Source of the DNA: Myroides albus
GTDB taxonomy: Bacteria > Bacteroidota > Bacteroidia > Flavobacteriales > Flavobacteriaceae
Direction of reading: 5' to 3'
Length of the DNA: 64,000 bases
NCBI RefSeq assembly: GCF_009711045.1
Contig: NZ_WMJX01000007.1
Coordinates: 1-64,000 of the forward strand
Of the stretch, positions 1-7,897 are shown piece after piece (the first letter of the stretch is position 1; each line of letters begins with the position of its first letter). Both the position numbers and the translations under genes were made by a program. Under the pieces are notes generated by a model. It saw only the letters and a list, made by a program, of their open reading frames with translations, did no database searches and was not told where the DNA came from.

Positions 1-3
1 ACA

Positions 4-36
4 AAAGAGGGTGACCTTTTGGGACACCCTCTTTTT
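4..36 (+). terminator. Intrinsic terminator of a gene upstream of the window
   Basis: Perfect 10-bp stem (AAAGAGGGTG with CACCCTCTTT) and an 11-nt loop, followed by a T-run. It ends a plus-strand gene that lies before position 1. Confidence 0.8.
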
Positions 37-289
37 TTTGTTGGAATACGTTCTCAAATACAAAAAAGCTACAAAACATATTACATTGACTTCAACGATA
101 AACAAAAATGTTTACAAAGACTTAACAAAAGGCCTACCTAAAGGGGTATGTTAAGTCAAAACAAACAATATTCTTTGATTTTACATTCGTTACTTAACGC
201 TTTGTTAATGATTAGTTTACAATCACTTAACCTGCAAATAAAAATTGTTTTCAATATTTGTATAACAAAATAAGTAACACAATTAAATT
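37..289. other. Intergenic leader with a 9-bp inverted repeat
   Basis: No gene is visible. GACTTAACA at 119-127 and TGTTAAGTC at 149-157 form a perfect inverted repeat around a 21-nt loop. No T-run follows, so it looks more like a leader structure or operator for the downstream lipoprotein than a terminator. A weak TAnnTTTG-like box (7 of 8) lies near 254-261. Confidence 0.4.
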
Positions 290-1462
290 ATGAAAAAATT
301 ATTTAGAAACGGTTTATCAATTTTAGCTCTATCAGTAGCTATAGCAAGTTGTTCATCAGATGATAATAGCAACAACAGTGATAACGGAAATGGGAATGGA
401 AACGGTAACGGAAATGGAGAAGGAAAAGAAATTTCAGGGTTAGTGAAAAAAGGAGAAACTCGCACTCTTGAAAAAAATAATGAATATACATTAACATCAA
501 AACTTGAAGTACAAGATGGTGGAAAACTTGTGATCGAAGAAGGAGCAAAAATCATCGGAGCAGGTGGAACAGCTTCTTATATTGCAATCGCTCAAGGTGG
601 ACTAATTGATGTAAAAGGAACAAGCACAAATCCAGTAGTAATGACTTCTTCAAAAGTAGAAAGAGGTTCATGGGGAGGATTAGTGATTTGTGGAAAAGCA
701 CCAATCAATGGAGGAAGCGAAACTGCGCAGTCAGAAGTAGCAGACTTGACATATGGAGGAACTAAAGCAGATGACAACTCAGGATCTATTAAATACCTAA
801 GAATTGAGTATGCAGGAGCTAACTTCTCATCAGAAAAAGAATTTAACGGACTTTCATTATTTGGAGTTGGTTCGGGAACAGTAATAGAATATGTACAAGC
901 TCACGAAGGTTCAGATGACGGATTCGAATGGTTTGGTGGTACAGTAAGTGCTAAATACTTAGTTTCAACAAATAACGAAGATGATCAATTTGACTGGACA
1001 CAAGGTTGGTCTGGACAAAATAACGAATTCTGGTACTCAAAAAGAGCTGAAGGAAATAGAGGTATTGAAGCAGATAACAGCAGTAAGGATAACGCAGCAG
1101 CACCTTATTCAAACCCTACAATCAAGAACATCACTTTACTTGGTTCATTAGAAGGGTCAGAAGCTCAAGCATTAAAACTACGTGAAGGTACAAAAGGAAA
1201 CTTATCAAATGTTTTTGCTGATTTCTGGGCTGTTGGAGTAGATATTCAACATGATGAAACAATCAAAAATGTAAACGATGGTTCTTTAAAAATCAATGGA
1301 ATTCAATTCGGAAAGAATATCACAGAGAAATTCAAAGGAGCTAATAGCGGTAAAGAAGCTGTTGATGTAAGTAAAGCAATTGTTGAGAAAGATAACGATG
1401 GAGCAGGAAACAAGGATAAAGCTCCAGAGTGGACAAAAGGTTGGACTGTAGGTCTAAACTAA
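290..1462 (+). CDS. Beta-helix-like surface lipoprotein
   Basis: A 390-residue lipoprotein of unknown function. Residues 1-21 form a lipoprotein signal peptide ending in IASC, followed by an acidic SSDD stretch and a low-complexity Gly-Asn tether (GNGNGNGNGNGEGK) at about residues 33-46. The rest is rich in Gly, Asn and short beta segments of the kind found in right-handed parallel beta-helices (GGKLVIEEGAKI, GGLIDVKGTSTNPV, GSWGGLVICG). Similar proteins occur in Flavobacteriia, often near TonB-dependent receptors; that is recalled knowledge and was not tested. It is followed after about 100 bp by a small T9SS-domain protein, but a terminator separates them. Function remains unassigned. Confidence 0.75.
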   Translation: MKKLFRNGLSILALSVAIASCSSDDNSNNSDNGNGNGNGNGNGEGKEISGLVKKGETRTLEKNNEYTLTSKLEVQDGGKLVIEEGAKIIGAGGTASYIAIAQGGLIDVKGTSTNPVVMTSSKVERGSWGGLVICGKAPINGGSETAQSEVADLTYGGTKADDNSGSIKYLRIEYAGANFSSEKEFNGLSLFGVGSGTVIEYVQAHEGSDDGFEWFGGTVSAKYLVSTNNEDDQFDWTQGWSGQNNEFWYSKRAEGNRGIEADNSSKDNAAAPYSNPTIKNITLLGSLEGSEAQALKLREGTKGNLSNVFADFWAVGVDIQHDETIKNVNDGSLKINGIQFGKNITEKFKGANSGKEAVDVSKAIVEKDNDGAGNKDKAPEWTKGWTVGLN

Positions 1463-1484
1463 TTAAGTGAATAAAATGTGTTAT

Positions 1485-1519
1485 AAAAAGTTCTGCTATA
1501 AAAAAAGCAGGACTTTTTT
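1485..1519 (+). terminator. Intrinsic terminator after the beta-helix lipoprotein
   Basis: AAAAAGTTCTGCT pairs with AGCAGGACTTTTT (one G-T wobble), followed by a T-run. It lies 23 nt after the stop codon. Confidence 0.85.
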
Positions 1520-1569
1520 CTTTTATATTTGATTTTTATTAACTACATTTATACCAAATATTTACGTAT

Positions 1570-1920
1570 ATGGCTAAAAAATACTTTTATACTCTTTTAA
1601 CATTCTTTGGTTTGATAGCTGGAGGTACAGCTTTCGCACAGGATAGAATCCAACCAAATGAAGCAAGATATTCTACACAGAGTATTGAAGGACTTTCTAT
1701 ATACCCTAATCCTGTTGTAAACAACAGTAAAATATTTATAGAATCTTCTAAAAACGCACAAAAAGAAGTTGAATTGTATAATGTAGTTGGAAAGAAGATG
1801 TTTCAAGTTACATTAAACTCTAAAGAACTTGTTTTACCTTACAGTGTAAATGCTGGTATTTACATTATGAAAATAACAGAGGAAAACTCAACAGCCACTC
1901 GTAAGATTATAGTGAAGTAA
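1570..1920 (+). CDS. Small secreted protein, mostly a T9SS type A sorting domain
   Basis: A 116-residue protein. Residues 1-23 are a Sec signal peptide (cut expected after AFAQ). A linker of fewer than 20 residues follows, then a C-terminal domain with the usual type A sorting features: LSIYPNP near residue 42, VELYNVVGKK, and the end GIYIMKITEENSTATRKIIVK shortened to its core GIYIMKI and KIIVK. In known T9SS cargo this domain follows a large passenger; here there is essentially none. It could be a secreted peptide, a competitor or adaptor for the sortase PorU, or the stub of a larger protein. The frame is intact and has its own terminator, which argues against decay. Confidence 0.8.
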   Translation: MAKKYFYTLLTFFGLIAGGTAFAQDRIQPNEARYSTQSIEGLSIYPNPVVNNSKIFIESSKNAQKEVELYNVVGKKMFQVTLNSKELVLPYSVNAGIYIMKITEENSTATRKIIVK

Positions 1921-1940
1921 ATAATATAATTAATATACGT

Positions 1941-1973
1941 AAAAAAGCATCAATATATATTGATGCTTTTTTT
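1941..1973 (+). terminator. Intrinsic terminator after the T9SS mini-protein
   Basis: A near-continuous palindrome: AAAAAAGCATCAATAT pairs with ATATTGATGCTTTTTT, and the T-run is part of the stem. It immediately precedes the promoter of the acyl transferase gene. Confidence 0.85.
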
Positions 1974-1978
1974 ATTTG

Positions 1979-1986
1979 TATTTTTG
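1979..1986 (+). promoter_or_regulatory. -7 promoter box TAttTTTG for the acyl transferase
   Basis: An exact match to the Bacteroidetes -7 consensus TAnnTTTG. Transcription would start about 5-8 nt downstream, next to the TTG codon at 1995, so the transcript would have almost no leader. Confidence 0.55.
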
Positions 1987-1994
1987 TACAAAAT

Positions 1995-2984
1995 TTGACA
2001 TTCGTGTTTAGACCAGAAGATATTATACAAATACAGACGAAGAAAGACTTTCATAAAGTAACCATGAAAGTATATCGCTTTCAATATGAAAACAATCCTG
2101 TATATAAGCAATTTTGCGATTTACTTCAGAGAACGCCTCAAGAGGTCAAGACTGTAATTGATATTCCATTTTTACCAATCGAATTCTTTAAATCTAAAGA
2201 TGTCTTAAGCTCTACATCTCCGATACAAACAACCTTTACAAGTAGCGGTACGACTGGTATGGTGACAAGTAAACATCATGTCACTGATTTAGCTTTTTAC
2301 GAAGATAGTTTTAGACAGGCTTTCTCGTACTTCTATGGAAACATAGAAGATTACGTAGTTTTAGCCCTTTTACCGTCATATTTAGAAAGAGAAGGTTCTT
2401 CTTTAATCTATATGGCAGACGATTTCATTAAGTCCTCTATTCACCCTGAAAGTGGGTTCTATTTACACAACTATAAAGAATTAGCAGATACACTAACGAC
2501 TTTAGATAAAGAAGGCAAAAATATCTTGTTGATAGGAGTAACTTATGCTCTGTTGGATTTGATTGAATTGCAGTCTTTTCAATTAAACAATACCATCATT
2601 ATGGAAACAGGAGGTATGAAAGGAAAACGCAAAGAGATGATAAGGGAAGAACTTCACGATCTATTGTGCAAAGGTTTTGGCGTAAATAAAATACACTCTG
2701 AATATGGGATGACTGAGCTATTGTCTCAAGGATATTCCTTAGGAGACGGCATTTTTCAATGTCCTCCATGGATGGATATCTTAACAAGGGATCCTGAAGA
2801 TGCCTTAAGCTATGTAGAGAACGGGAAAACCGGAGGGGTTAACGTCATTGATTTAGCTAATATAAACTCTTGTTCGTTTATCGCAACGCAAGACTTGGGA
2901 AAGAAATATACAGACGGTACTTTTGAAATATTAGGTAGATTTGACAACTCTGATATCAGAGGTTGTAATTTAATGGTAGTCTAA
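1995..2984 (+). CDS. LuxE-family acyl transferase / acyl-protein synthetase
   Basis: A 329-residue cytoplasmic enzyme of the LuxE acyl-protein synthetase family, related to ANL adenylating enzymes. FTSSGTTG near residue 83 matches the phosphate-binding loop, and SEYGMTELLSQGY near residue 234 matches the motif that closes over the acyl-adenylate. Members activate a fatty acid with ATP and pass it to a carrier; the acceptor here is unknown. The start is TTG at 1995 or GTG at 2004. No ATG lies near the conserved start and the -7 box ends at 1986, so either short-leader start is possible. It is transcribed alone and ends at a bidirectional terminator shared with gldC. Confidence 0.8.
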   Translation: MTFVFRPEDIIQIQTKKDFHKVTMKVYRFQYENNPVYKQFCDLLQRTPQEVKTVIDIPFLPIEFFKSKDVLSSTSPIQTTFTSSGTTGMVTSKHHVTDLAFYEDSFRQAFSYFYGNIEDYVVLALLPSYLEREGSSLIYMADDFIKSSIHPESGFYLHNYKELADTLTTLDKEGKNILLIGVTYALLDLIELQSFQLNNTIIMETGGMKGKRKEMIREELHDLLCKGFGVNKIHSEYGMTELLSQGYSLGDGIFQCPPWMDILTRDPEDALSYVENGKTGGVNVIDLANINSCSFIATQDLGKKYTDGTFEILGRFDNSDIRGCNLMVV

Positions 2985-3010
2985 GAGTTAAACTGATTAA
3001 GATACATAAC

Positions 3011-3040
3011 AAAATAGAGGCGTAAACGCCTCTATTTTTA
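3011..3040. terminator. Bidirectional terminator between the acyl transferase gene and gldC
   Basis: A 12-bp perfect stem (AAAATAGAGGCG with CGCCTCTATTTT) around TAAA. It has A-runs on one side and T-runs on the other, so it can serve both converging genes. Confidence 0.85.
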
Positions 3041-3376
3041 TTTTTCTAACAATTCCATTTTCTCTGCAAAATACTCGCAGAAATCTCTCATTGTTGCAGA
3101 CATTTTCTCGTCTTGTGTAGCACGTTCAAAAGTATCAGCCATCGCAACAAGCGTTTGATGAAAGAACTTTTTCATCTCATCTACTGGCATATCCTTCGTC
3201 CATAAATCGATACGCAATGTCTCTTGAGCCTTGTGATCCCAAATAGACAATAACATTGCTTTGGCAGCAGCGGCTTCAACACCTCCATCTTTAGCATTCC
3301 ACAATATTTTCTCCGGAACTCTATTGTCGTCTAATTCTACTCTAATATTAATATCAGAAACGTGTTTCTTACTCAT
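3038..3376 (-). CDS. gldC: Gliding motility protein GldC
   Basis: A 112-residue soluble protein recognised as GldC. It starts MSKKHVSDINIRVELDDN and contains ILWNAKDGG and a long helical C-terminal half, as in the family. GldC accompanies GldB in Flavobacterium, where it supports gliding and type IX secretion but is less critical than GldB. Its ATG at 3374-3376 overlaps the gldB stop by one base (TAATG), so the two are almost certainly translationally coupled. The length matches the family. In a non-gliding relative its role would be in T9SS function. Confidence 0.93.
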   Translation of the reverse strand: MSKKHVSDINIRVELDDNRVPEKILWNAKDGGVEAAAAKAMLLSIWDHKAQETLRIDLWTKDMPVDEMKKFFHQTLVAMADTFERATQDEKMSATMRDFCEYFAEKMELLEK

Positions 3377-4362
3377 TACTTCTTAGGTTTGTATTTTGAT
3401 TGTTGAAAAATTTCGTCAGTACTTTTTGTTAAAAGCTCCTGCAAAGTTACATTATTATTTTTCATATACGAACGCACAATTTGCCAACCTATCCAGGTAC
3501 CAATTCTTCCAGGAGCCTCATTGTCTATTTCTAAATAAAACTTAGAGAATGGAGCTGTGTCGATAAAACGTTTATTCAATTTAAGATCTGTGCTATAAAG
3601 CAACTGTTCATCCATAAAATAACGCCAAACTTCTCCCTCATTTAATTCTACCCAGCGTAGTTGATCTGCAGAGTACCCTATAATATCTTCTTTACTGACC
3701 TTTGGCAATAATACCTTCTTACCATACAAAATCTTGCCATGATGAATTAAATTACCAATAAAACGACGGTCAGTAGGTTGCTCCATTTTCTGAATAATAA
3801 AATTCTCTGCCAGATCAGGTAGCATTCGATTCAGATTAAACTCTGGTCGCAAATACTGCGCAAAACCTTGATAAAACTTGTGATCCTCTCCTAAATATGT
3901 GTCAAGTGAGACAAAGACAAGTGTATCTGCATAAACAGCTTTCAACGTAATATCTACCTCACTCACAACAGTAATAAATTTCTTTTTATCGCTTTCAGCT
4001 GGAAAATAATACTTGGCGCGCTTTGAGAAAGCCTCAATTTCCTGTGGAATACTTCCCAAATCTTTAAACTTCTTTTCAACCTCCTGATTTAATTCTGCAA
4101 ACAAAGTATCCTTTTTCTTATTCAACCAATATTGCTCAGAAACCTCATGAGGAAATAGATACGGAAACTGTTCCTTTACAGCGGGAACCTCTTCCATAGA
4201 TGCTTTGTAAAAAATCTCATCAAAGCGATATACTTCAATATTCATTGGAATCTTAGCAACTTCTTGATCTAATTTACTGTTCTCATCACTGCAACTCACT
4301 AAAAAAAGGAAAAGACTACAGAAAAGAACAGCTGATAATTTACTAAATTTGAAAAATGTCAT
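3376..4362 (-). CDS. gldB: Gliding motility lipoprotein GldB
   Basis: A 328-residue lipoprotein. The signal peptide runs to residue 24 with lipobox LVSC and an acidic SDEN tail. The body matches GldB: MNIEVYRFDEIFY, FPYLFPHEVSEQYW, the YLRPEFNLNRMLPDLAENFI region, and a C-terminal GTWIGWQIVRSYM. GldB is needed for gliding and T9SS-dependent secretion in Flavobacterium johnsoniae; its biochemical activity is not established. It is the first gene of a gldB-gldC operon, with a TATCTTTG promoter box 24 nt upstream, and is divergent from nadE. Confidence 0.93.
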   Translation of the reverse strand: MTFFKFSKLSAVLFCSLFLFLVSCSDENSKLDQEVAKIPMNIEVYRFDEIFYKASMEEVPAVKEQFPYLFPHEVSEQYWLNKKKDTLFAELNQEVEKKFKDLGSIPQEIEAFSKRAKYYFPAESDKKKFITVVSEVDITLKAVYADTLVFVSLDTYLGEDHKFYQGFAQYLRPEFNLNRMLPDLAENFIIQKMEQPTDRRFIGNLIHHGKILYGKKVLLPKVSKEDIIGYSADQLRWVELNEGEVWRYFMDEQLLYSTDLKLNKRFIDTAPFSKFYLEIDNEAPGRIGTWIGWQIVRSYMKNNNVTLQELLTKSTDEIFQQSKYKPKK

Positions 4363-4386
4363 AGCTCATCGTGATTTTTATTCAAA

Positions 4387-4394
4387 CAAAGATA
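4387..4394 (-). promoter_or_regulatory. -7 promoter box TAtcTTTG for gldBC
   Basis: CAAAGATA on the plus strand reads TATCTTTG toward gldB, an exact TAnnTTTG match 24 nt before the ATG. No clear -33 TTTG is seen. Confidence 0.55.
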
Positions 4395-4431
4395 AAAAGA
4401 TAGCTGAGACTGCACTAAAAAATTGGATACT

Positions 4432-5235
4432 ATGAAGAATAAAAACTTTCAAGTGGAAGCTGTAACTAACCACATTGTAATGTGGCTAAAAGAGTATGCA
4501 ACTCAAGCTAAAGTTAATGGTTATGTAATCGGTATATCGGGAGGAATAGACTCTGCCGTAACCTCAACACTTTGCGCGATGACAGGCTTACCCCTATTAT
4601 GCGTAGAGATGCCTATACATCAAGAGGTTTCACAAGTAACAAGAGCAAAAGAGCACATCTCATTCTTAAAAGCCAAGTTCAATAATGTACAATCAGTAGA
4701 AGCAGATCTTACAGATACATTTGAATCTCTAATTAAAGCGGTACCAAGTAGCCAAAGCGAATATTTACTTAACTTAACACTGGCCAATACAAGAGCAAGA
4801 ATTAGAATGACTACCCTTTATTATTTTGCGGGAATAAACAGATCATTAGTTGCGGGAACTGGAAATAAAGTCGAAGACTTTGGTGTAGGCTTTTTCACAA
4901 AGTACGGTGATGGCGGGGTTGACCTAAGTCCAATTGCTGACTTAATGAAATCAGAAGTTAGACAAATAGGTGAATATCTTCAAATACCAAGTAGTATAAT
5001 CATTGCAAAACCTACTGATGGTTTATTTGGCGATGATCGATCTGATGAAGATCAATTAGGAGCGTCATACGACGAATTAGAGATAGCAATGCTTGCTCAC
5101 GAACAAGGAGCTAAAACAGATGACTTCACAGGAAGAGAGAAAGAAGTCTTTGAAATCTACAGCAGATTAAATCGAATCAATCAACACAAGATAAACCCTA
5201 TACCTATATGTATTATTCCTACCAGTTTACTTTAA
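4432..5235 (+). CDS. nadE: NH3-dependent NAD+ synthetase
   Basis: About 267 residues. It converts deamido-NAD+ to NAD+ using ATP and ammonia, the last step of NAD synthesis. The PP-loop ISGGIDSAVT near residue 37 marks the N-type ATP pyrophosphatase fold. LANTRARIRMTTLYYFA, VAGTGNKVED and KYGDGGVDLSPIADLMKSEV are NadE hallmarks, and KPTDGLFGDDRSDEDQLG forms part of the deamido-NAD site. There is no glutaminase domain, so it should use free ammonia. I chose ATG 4432 over the in-frame TTG at 4423. The final codons and stop lie inside a short ACCAGTTTA/TAAACTGGT hairpin. Confidence 0.93.
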   Translation: MKNKNFQVEAVTNHIVMWLKEYATQAKVNGYVIGISGGIDSAVTSTLCAMTGLPLLCVEMPIHQEVSQVTRAKEHISFLKAKFNNVQSVEADLTDTFESLIKAVPSSQSEYLLNLTLANTRARIRMTTLYYFAGINRSLVAGTGNKVEDFGVGFFTKYGDGGVDLSPIADLMKSEVRQIGEYLQIPSSIIIAKPTDGLFGDDRSDEDQLGASYDELEIAMLAHEQGAKTDDFTGREKEVFEIYSRLNRINQHKINPIPICIIPTSLL

Positions 5236-5284
5236 ACTGGTAAAATAACTCATTCTTACCATACATACTATTTAAAATATTAGC

Positions 5285-5292
5285 TACTTTTG
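5285..5292 (+). promoter_or_regulatory. -7 promoter box TActTTTG for the small lipoprotein
   Basis: Exact TAnnTTTG consensus 16 nt before the ATG at 5309. It suggests a short leader and expression independent of nadE. Confidence 0.5.
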
Positions 5293-5308
5293 AATAAAAA
5301 TTAAAACT

Positions 5309-5779
5309 ATGAAAAAAGTATTTTATTTATTAATAGTAATGTTTGGTTTAATATCGTGTAGTACAGATGATGACTATTGTGGCAATGATTACTACGAGAC
5401 CTATAAACTAAACGAACAAAGACCATTACCTACAAGTAATCTCCAAGTGATTGGCTTACAAGGAGATTCTTTTACAGTAATCAGATCTGAAAATGAATTT
5501 CAAGCCAGAGTTAAAGGAGCAGTATATTACAGAGGTCAAATTGATTGGAGAAATGAAGATTTGATTATAGGTCAAGTTTATGTTAATGGGTTTCGCAGTG
5601 TAATCAACTTTAATTCTATATTTAAAGAAAGTTGCAATAATAGAAATGACAACTACCTTCGAATGAAATTAAACCTTAGTAATGGACAATACAATGGCTA
5701 TATAACATATCATGCAATAGTCCGTAAACTTTACAACACAAATACGCAAGTCACTACTGACATTGAAATCTTTAATTAA
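5309..5779 (+). CDS. Small lipoprotein of unknown function
   Basis: 156 residues. The lipoprotein signal ends at residue 17 (lipobox LISC) and is followed by STDDD, an acidic tail common in Flavobacteriaceae lipoproteins. Two further cysteines (DYCGND near residue 24 and ESCNNR near residue 110) could form a disulfide. The rest is polar, Tyr- and Asn-rich and predicted mainly beta (YYRGQIDWRNEDLIIGQVYVNG). No family recognised. It has its own promoter box and ends in a strong terminator that contains its stop codon. Confidence 0.7.
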   Translation: MKKVFYLLIVMFGLISCSTDDDYCGNDYYETYKLNEQRPLPTSNLQVIGLQGDSFTVIRSENEFQARVKGAVYYRGQIDWRNEDLIIGQVYVNGFRSVINFNSIFKESCNNRNDNYLRMKLNLSNGQYNGYITYHAIVRKLYNTNTQVTTDIEIFN

Positions 5780-5811
5780 CAAAAGATAGCAAAGGCTATC
5801 TTTTGTTAATT
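5774..5811. terminator. 17-bp bidirectional terminator holding two stop codons
   Basis: AATTAACAAAAGATAGC pairs perfectly with GCTATCTTTTGTTAATT around an AAAG loop. The TAA of the lipoprotein (5777-5779) is in one arm and the TAA of convergent dnaG (5810-5812) begins in the other. Confidence 0.85.
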
Positions 5812-7801
5812 ATCCCTCTATATTTTTAAACCTTGATGTGACTTGTCCTAATCGTTTAGAGAACAAATTAATCAAGCTTGTATAATCCATAATTACAGTG
5901 AGCATTTCATTTGAGCGTTTCACATTCGTTTCTGCAGGTAATTTCTGTTTGTACTTCTCAACAAGATTATTAACTAAGTACATACGCAAGGTAAGAATGG
6001 TTTCTGAAACATACTGTGCAATACCCTGTGTTTTCTGTTTAACGAAGATATTCTGTGACTCCCAATTGTGTAACGTCCATTTCTCATCATCCATAATGAT
6101 ACTTGTAACCTCATTTGAAAGCTCCGTATCTAATTGCTTTAAATAGTTTTCTAAACTCCACTCATTGTGATTGTAATACGCAATTAAGTTCGAGTAAATC
6201 TTTTGAAAAAGAGAATTAGTCAAGTGTACTTCATCCTCCTGTAAACTTAAAAATACTCTTTCATAGACCTTTTGTTCAACTTTGTGCTCATTAACAACAA
6301 TGTCATTCTCCTCATTGGTTTCATAAACAAGTTCCGTAAACACTTCCTTTACATTGCCATACAACAATAAGATCTCTATAATCTTGCGTTCAAGAATATA
6401 CAAAGGATCGTCCTCAGGTCGGTTGCGTTGTTCGCTCTTGCTGTGAACAACCTCAAGTTTCTTGCGTTCCTCATTATATTTTTTATTTGCCTCTTGAAGC
6501 TCCTTTCTACCTTGTTGAGCAAGTGAATTAAAGATAACATCCTCCGATATATCCATAATACGCGCACACTCCTGCACATATACTTCTCTTTGTATCTGAT
6601 CTGGTATTTTAGAAATACTCATGACCATATCGCGTATCAGATCAGCTTTTTTAATAGGGTCGTGTTTAGCCTCGTCCATAAGCATATTCGCCTTATAGCG
6701 AATAAAGTCCGTTGCATTCTCCTCAAAATACTTCTCCAATTGCTCCAGCGAATGTTTACGAGCAAAACTATCCGGATCTTCTCCATCAGGCAAAGGACAA
6801 ACCCGAACATTCATTCCTGCCTCTAAAATTAGATCTACTCCTCTAAACGAAGCGCGAATACCGGCAGCATCACCATCATATAGCATAGTGATATTCTTCG
6901 TCAAGCGATTTACCAAACGAATTTGGTCTGGCGTCAGTGCAGTCCCTGAAGAAGCCACAACGTTCTTAATACCCGATTGATACATTTGGATAACATCTGT
7001 ATAACCTTCTACCAAATAACAGTTATCCTTCTTGGCAATCTCTTGTTTAGCATGTGATATACCGTACAATATTTTACTCTTATGATAGATATCACTCTCT
7101 GGAGAATTCAAATACTTAGCAGCCTTCTTATCATTCGTCAAAATACGGCCACCAAATCCCAATACTCGACCAGACATACTCATAATAGGAAACATGACAC
7201 GCCCTTTAAATCGATCAAACTTACGATCTTCTTTGACTATTGTCAATCCAGTTTTCTCGAGGTATTCCAAAGAGTACCCTTTACCAAGTGCATCAGAAGT
7301 AAACGCTTCCCATTTATCAGGAGAATAACCTAATCCGAACTCTCGAATCGTATCCTCTGTAAAACCTCTCTCCTTGAAATATGATAATCCAATCGCTTTT
7401 CCCTCCTCGGAATTAAACAGTACCTCTTGAAAGTATTTCTTAGCATACTCAGACACGACGAACATACTTTCTTTCTCGTTCAGCATTTCTTTTTCTTCTT
7501 GACTTTGTTCAGTCTCCTCTATTTCAATGCCATACTTCTTAGCCAAATAGCGAATAGCTTCTGGATAGGTAAAGTGCTCGTGTTCCATAATGAAACTAAT
7601 TGCATTTCCACCTTTTCCTGAACTAAAGTCCTTCCATATTTGCTTTACCGGAGAAACCATGAAAGAGGGCGTTTTCTCATTTACAAAAGGACTTAATCCT
7701 TTATAATTACTTCCCGCCTTTTTTAAATGTACAAAATCCCCTATCACCTCCTCTACTCGAGCGGCGTCAAAAACGGCATCTATGGTACTTTTGGAAATCA
7801 T
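5810..7801 (-). CDS. dnaG: DNA primase DnaG (zinc ligands replaced)
   Basis: A 663-residue primase that makes RNA primers at the replication fork. The N-terminal domain aligns with the CHC2 zinc domain (NYKGLSPFVNEKTPSF, then QIWKDFSSGKGG), but the four metal ligands of the usual CPFH and HCFGC motifs read Ser37, Val40, Asp58 and Ser61. The catalytic core is intact: VEGYTDVIQMYQ near residue 266 supplies the Toprim glutamate and LYDGDAAGIRA supplies the DGD metal site. The last 200 residues would be the helicase-binding domain. The degenerate zinc site may be a lineage trait rather than damage, since the fold-forming residues remain. A TATCTTTG box lies 26 nt upstream. Confidence 0.95.
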   Translation of the reverse strand: MISKSTIDAVFDAARVEEVIGDFVHLKKAGSNYKGLSPFVNEKTPSFMVSPVKQIWKDFSSGKGGNAISFIMEHEHFTYPEAIRYLAKKYGIEIEETEQSQEEKEMLNEKESMFVVSEYAKKYFQEVLFNSEEGKAIGLSYFKERGFTEDTIREFGLGYSPDKWEAFTSDALGKGYSLEYLEKTGLTIVKEDRKFDRFKGRVMFPIMSMSGRVLGFGGRILTNDKKAAKYLNSPESDIYHKSKILYGISHAKQEIAKKDNCYLVEGYTDVIQMYQSGIKNVVASSGTALTPDQIRLVNRLTKNITMLYDGDAAGIRASFRGVDLILEAGMNVRVCPLPDGEDPDSFARKHSLEQLEKYFEENATDFIRYKANMLMDEAKHDPIKKADLIRDMVMSISKIPDQIQREVYVQECARIMDISEDVIFNSLAQQGRKELQEANKKYNEERKKLEVVHSKSEQRNRPEDDPLYILERKIIEILLLYGNVKEVFTELVYETNEENDIVVNEHKVEQKVYERVFLSLQEDEVHLTNSLFQKIYSNLIAYYNHNEWSLENYLKQLDTELSNEVTSIIMDDEKWTLHNWESQNIFVKQKTQGIAQYVSETILTLRMYLVNNLVEKYKQKLPAETNVKRSNEMLTVIMDYTSLINLFSKRLGQVTSRFKNIEG

Positions 7802-7826
7802 ATTTTACTTTACTTCTTGATACTTG

Positions 7827-7834
7827 CAAAGATA
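7827..7834 (-). promoter_or_regulatory. -7 promoter box TAtcTTTG for dnaG
   Basis: CAAAGATA on the plus strand; an exact consensus on the minus strand, 26 nt before the dnaG ATG. It lies just beyond the terminator of the upstream gene. Confidence 0.5.
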
Positions 7835-7837
7835 AAA

Positions 7838-7874
7838 AAAGAAGTCGCTTAAGGTAATATCAAGCGACTTCTTT
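7838..7874 (-). terminator. Intrinsic terminator after the prenyl synthase gene
   Basis: A 13-bp stem (AAAGAAGTCGCTT with AAGCGACTTCTTT). Read on the minus strand it is followed by a T-run. Confidence 0.85.
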
Positions 7875-7897
7875 ATATATCTTGTCAGTTTATATAA

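Noticed and set aside
400..430. Functional tandem repeat in the Gly-Asn tether DNA
   Set aside because: It is a short, degenerate codon repeat that encodes a flexible linker; no further structure.
4423..4431. nadE start at TTG 4423
   Set aside because: ATG at 4432 is close and matches family length; the TTG adds only three residues.
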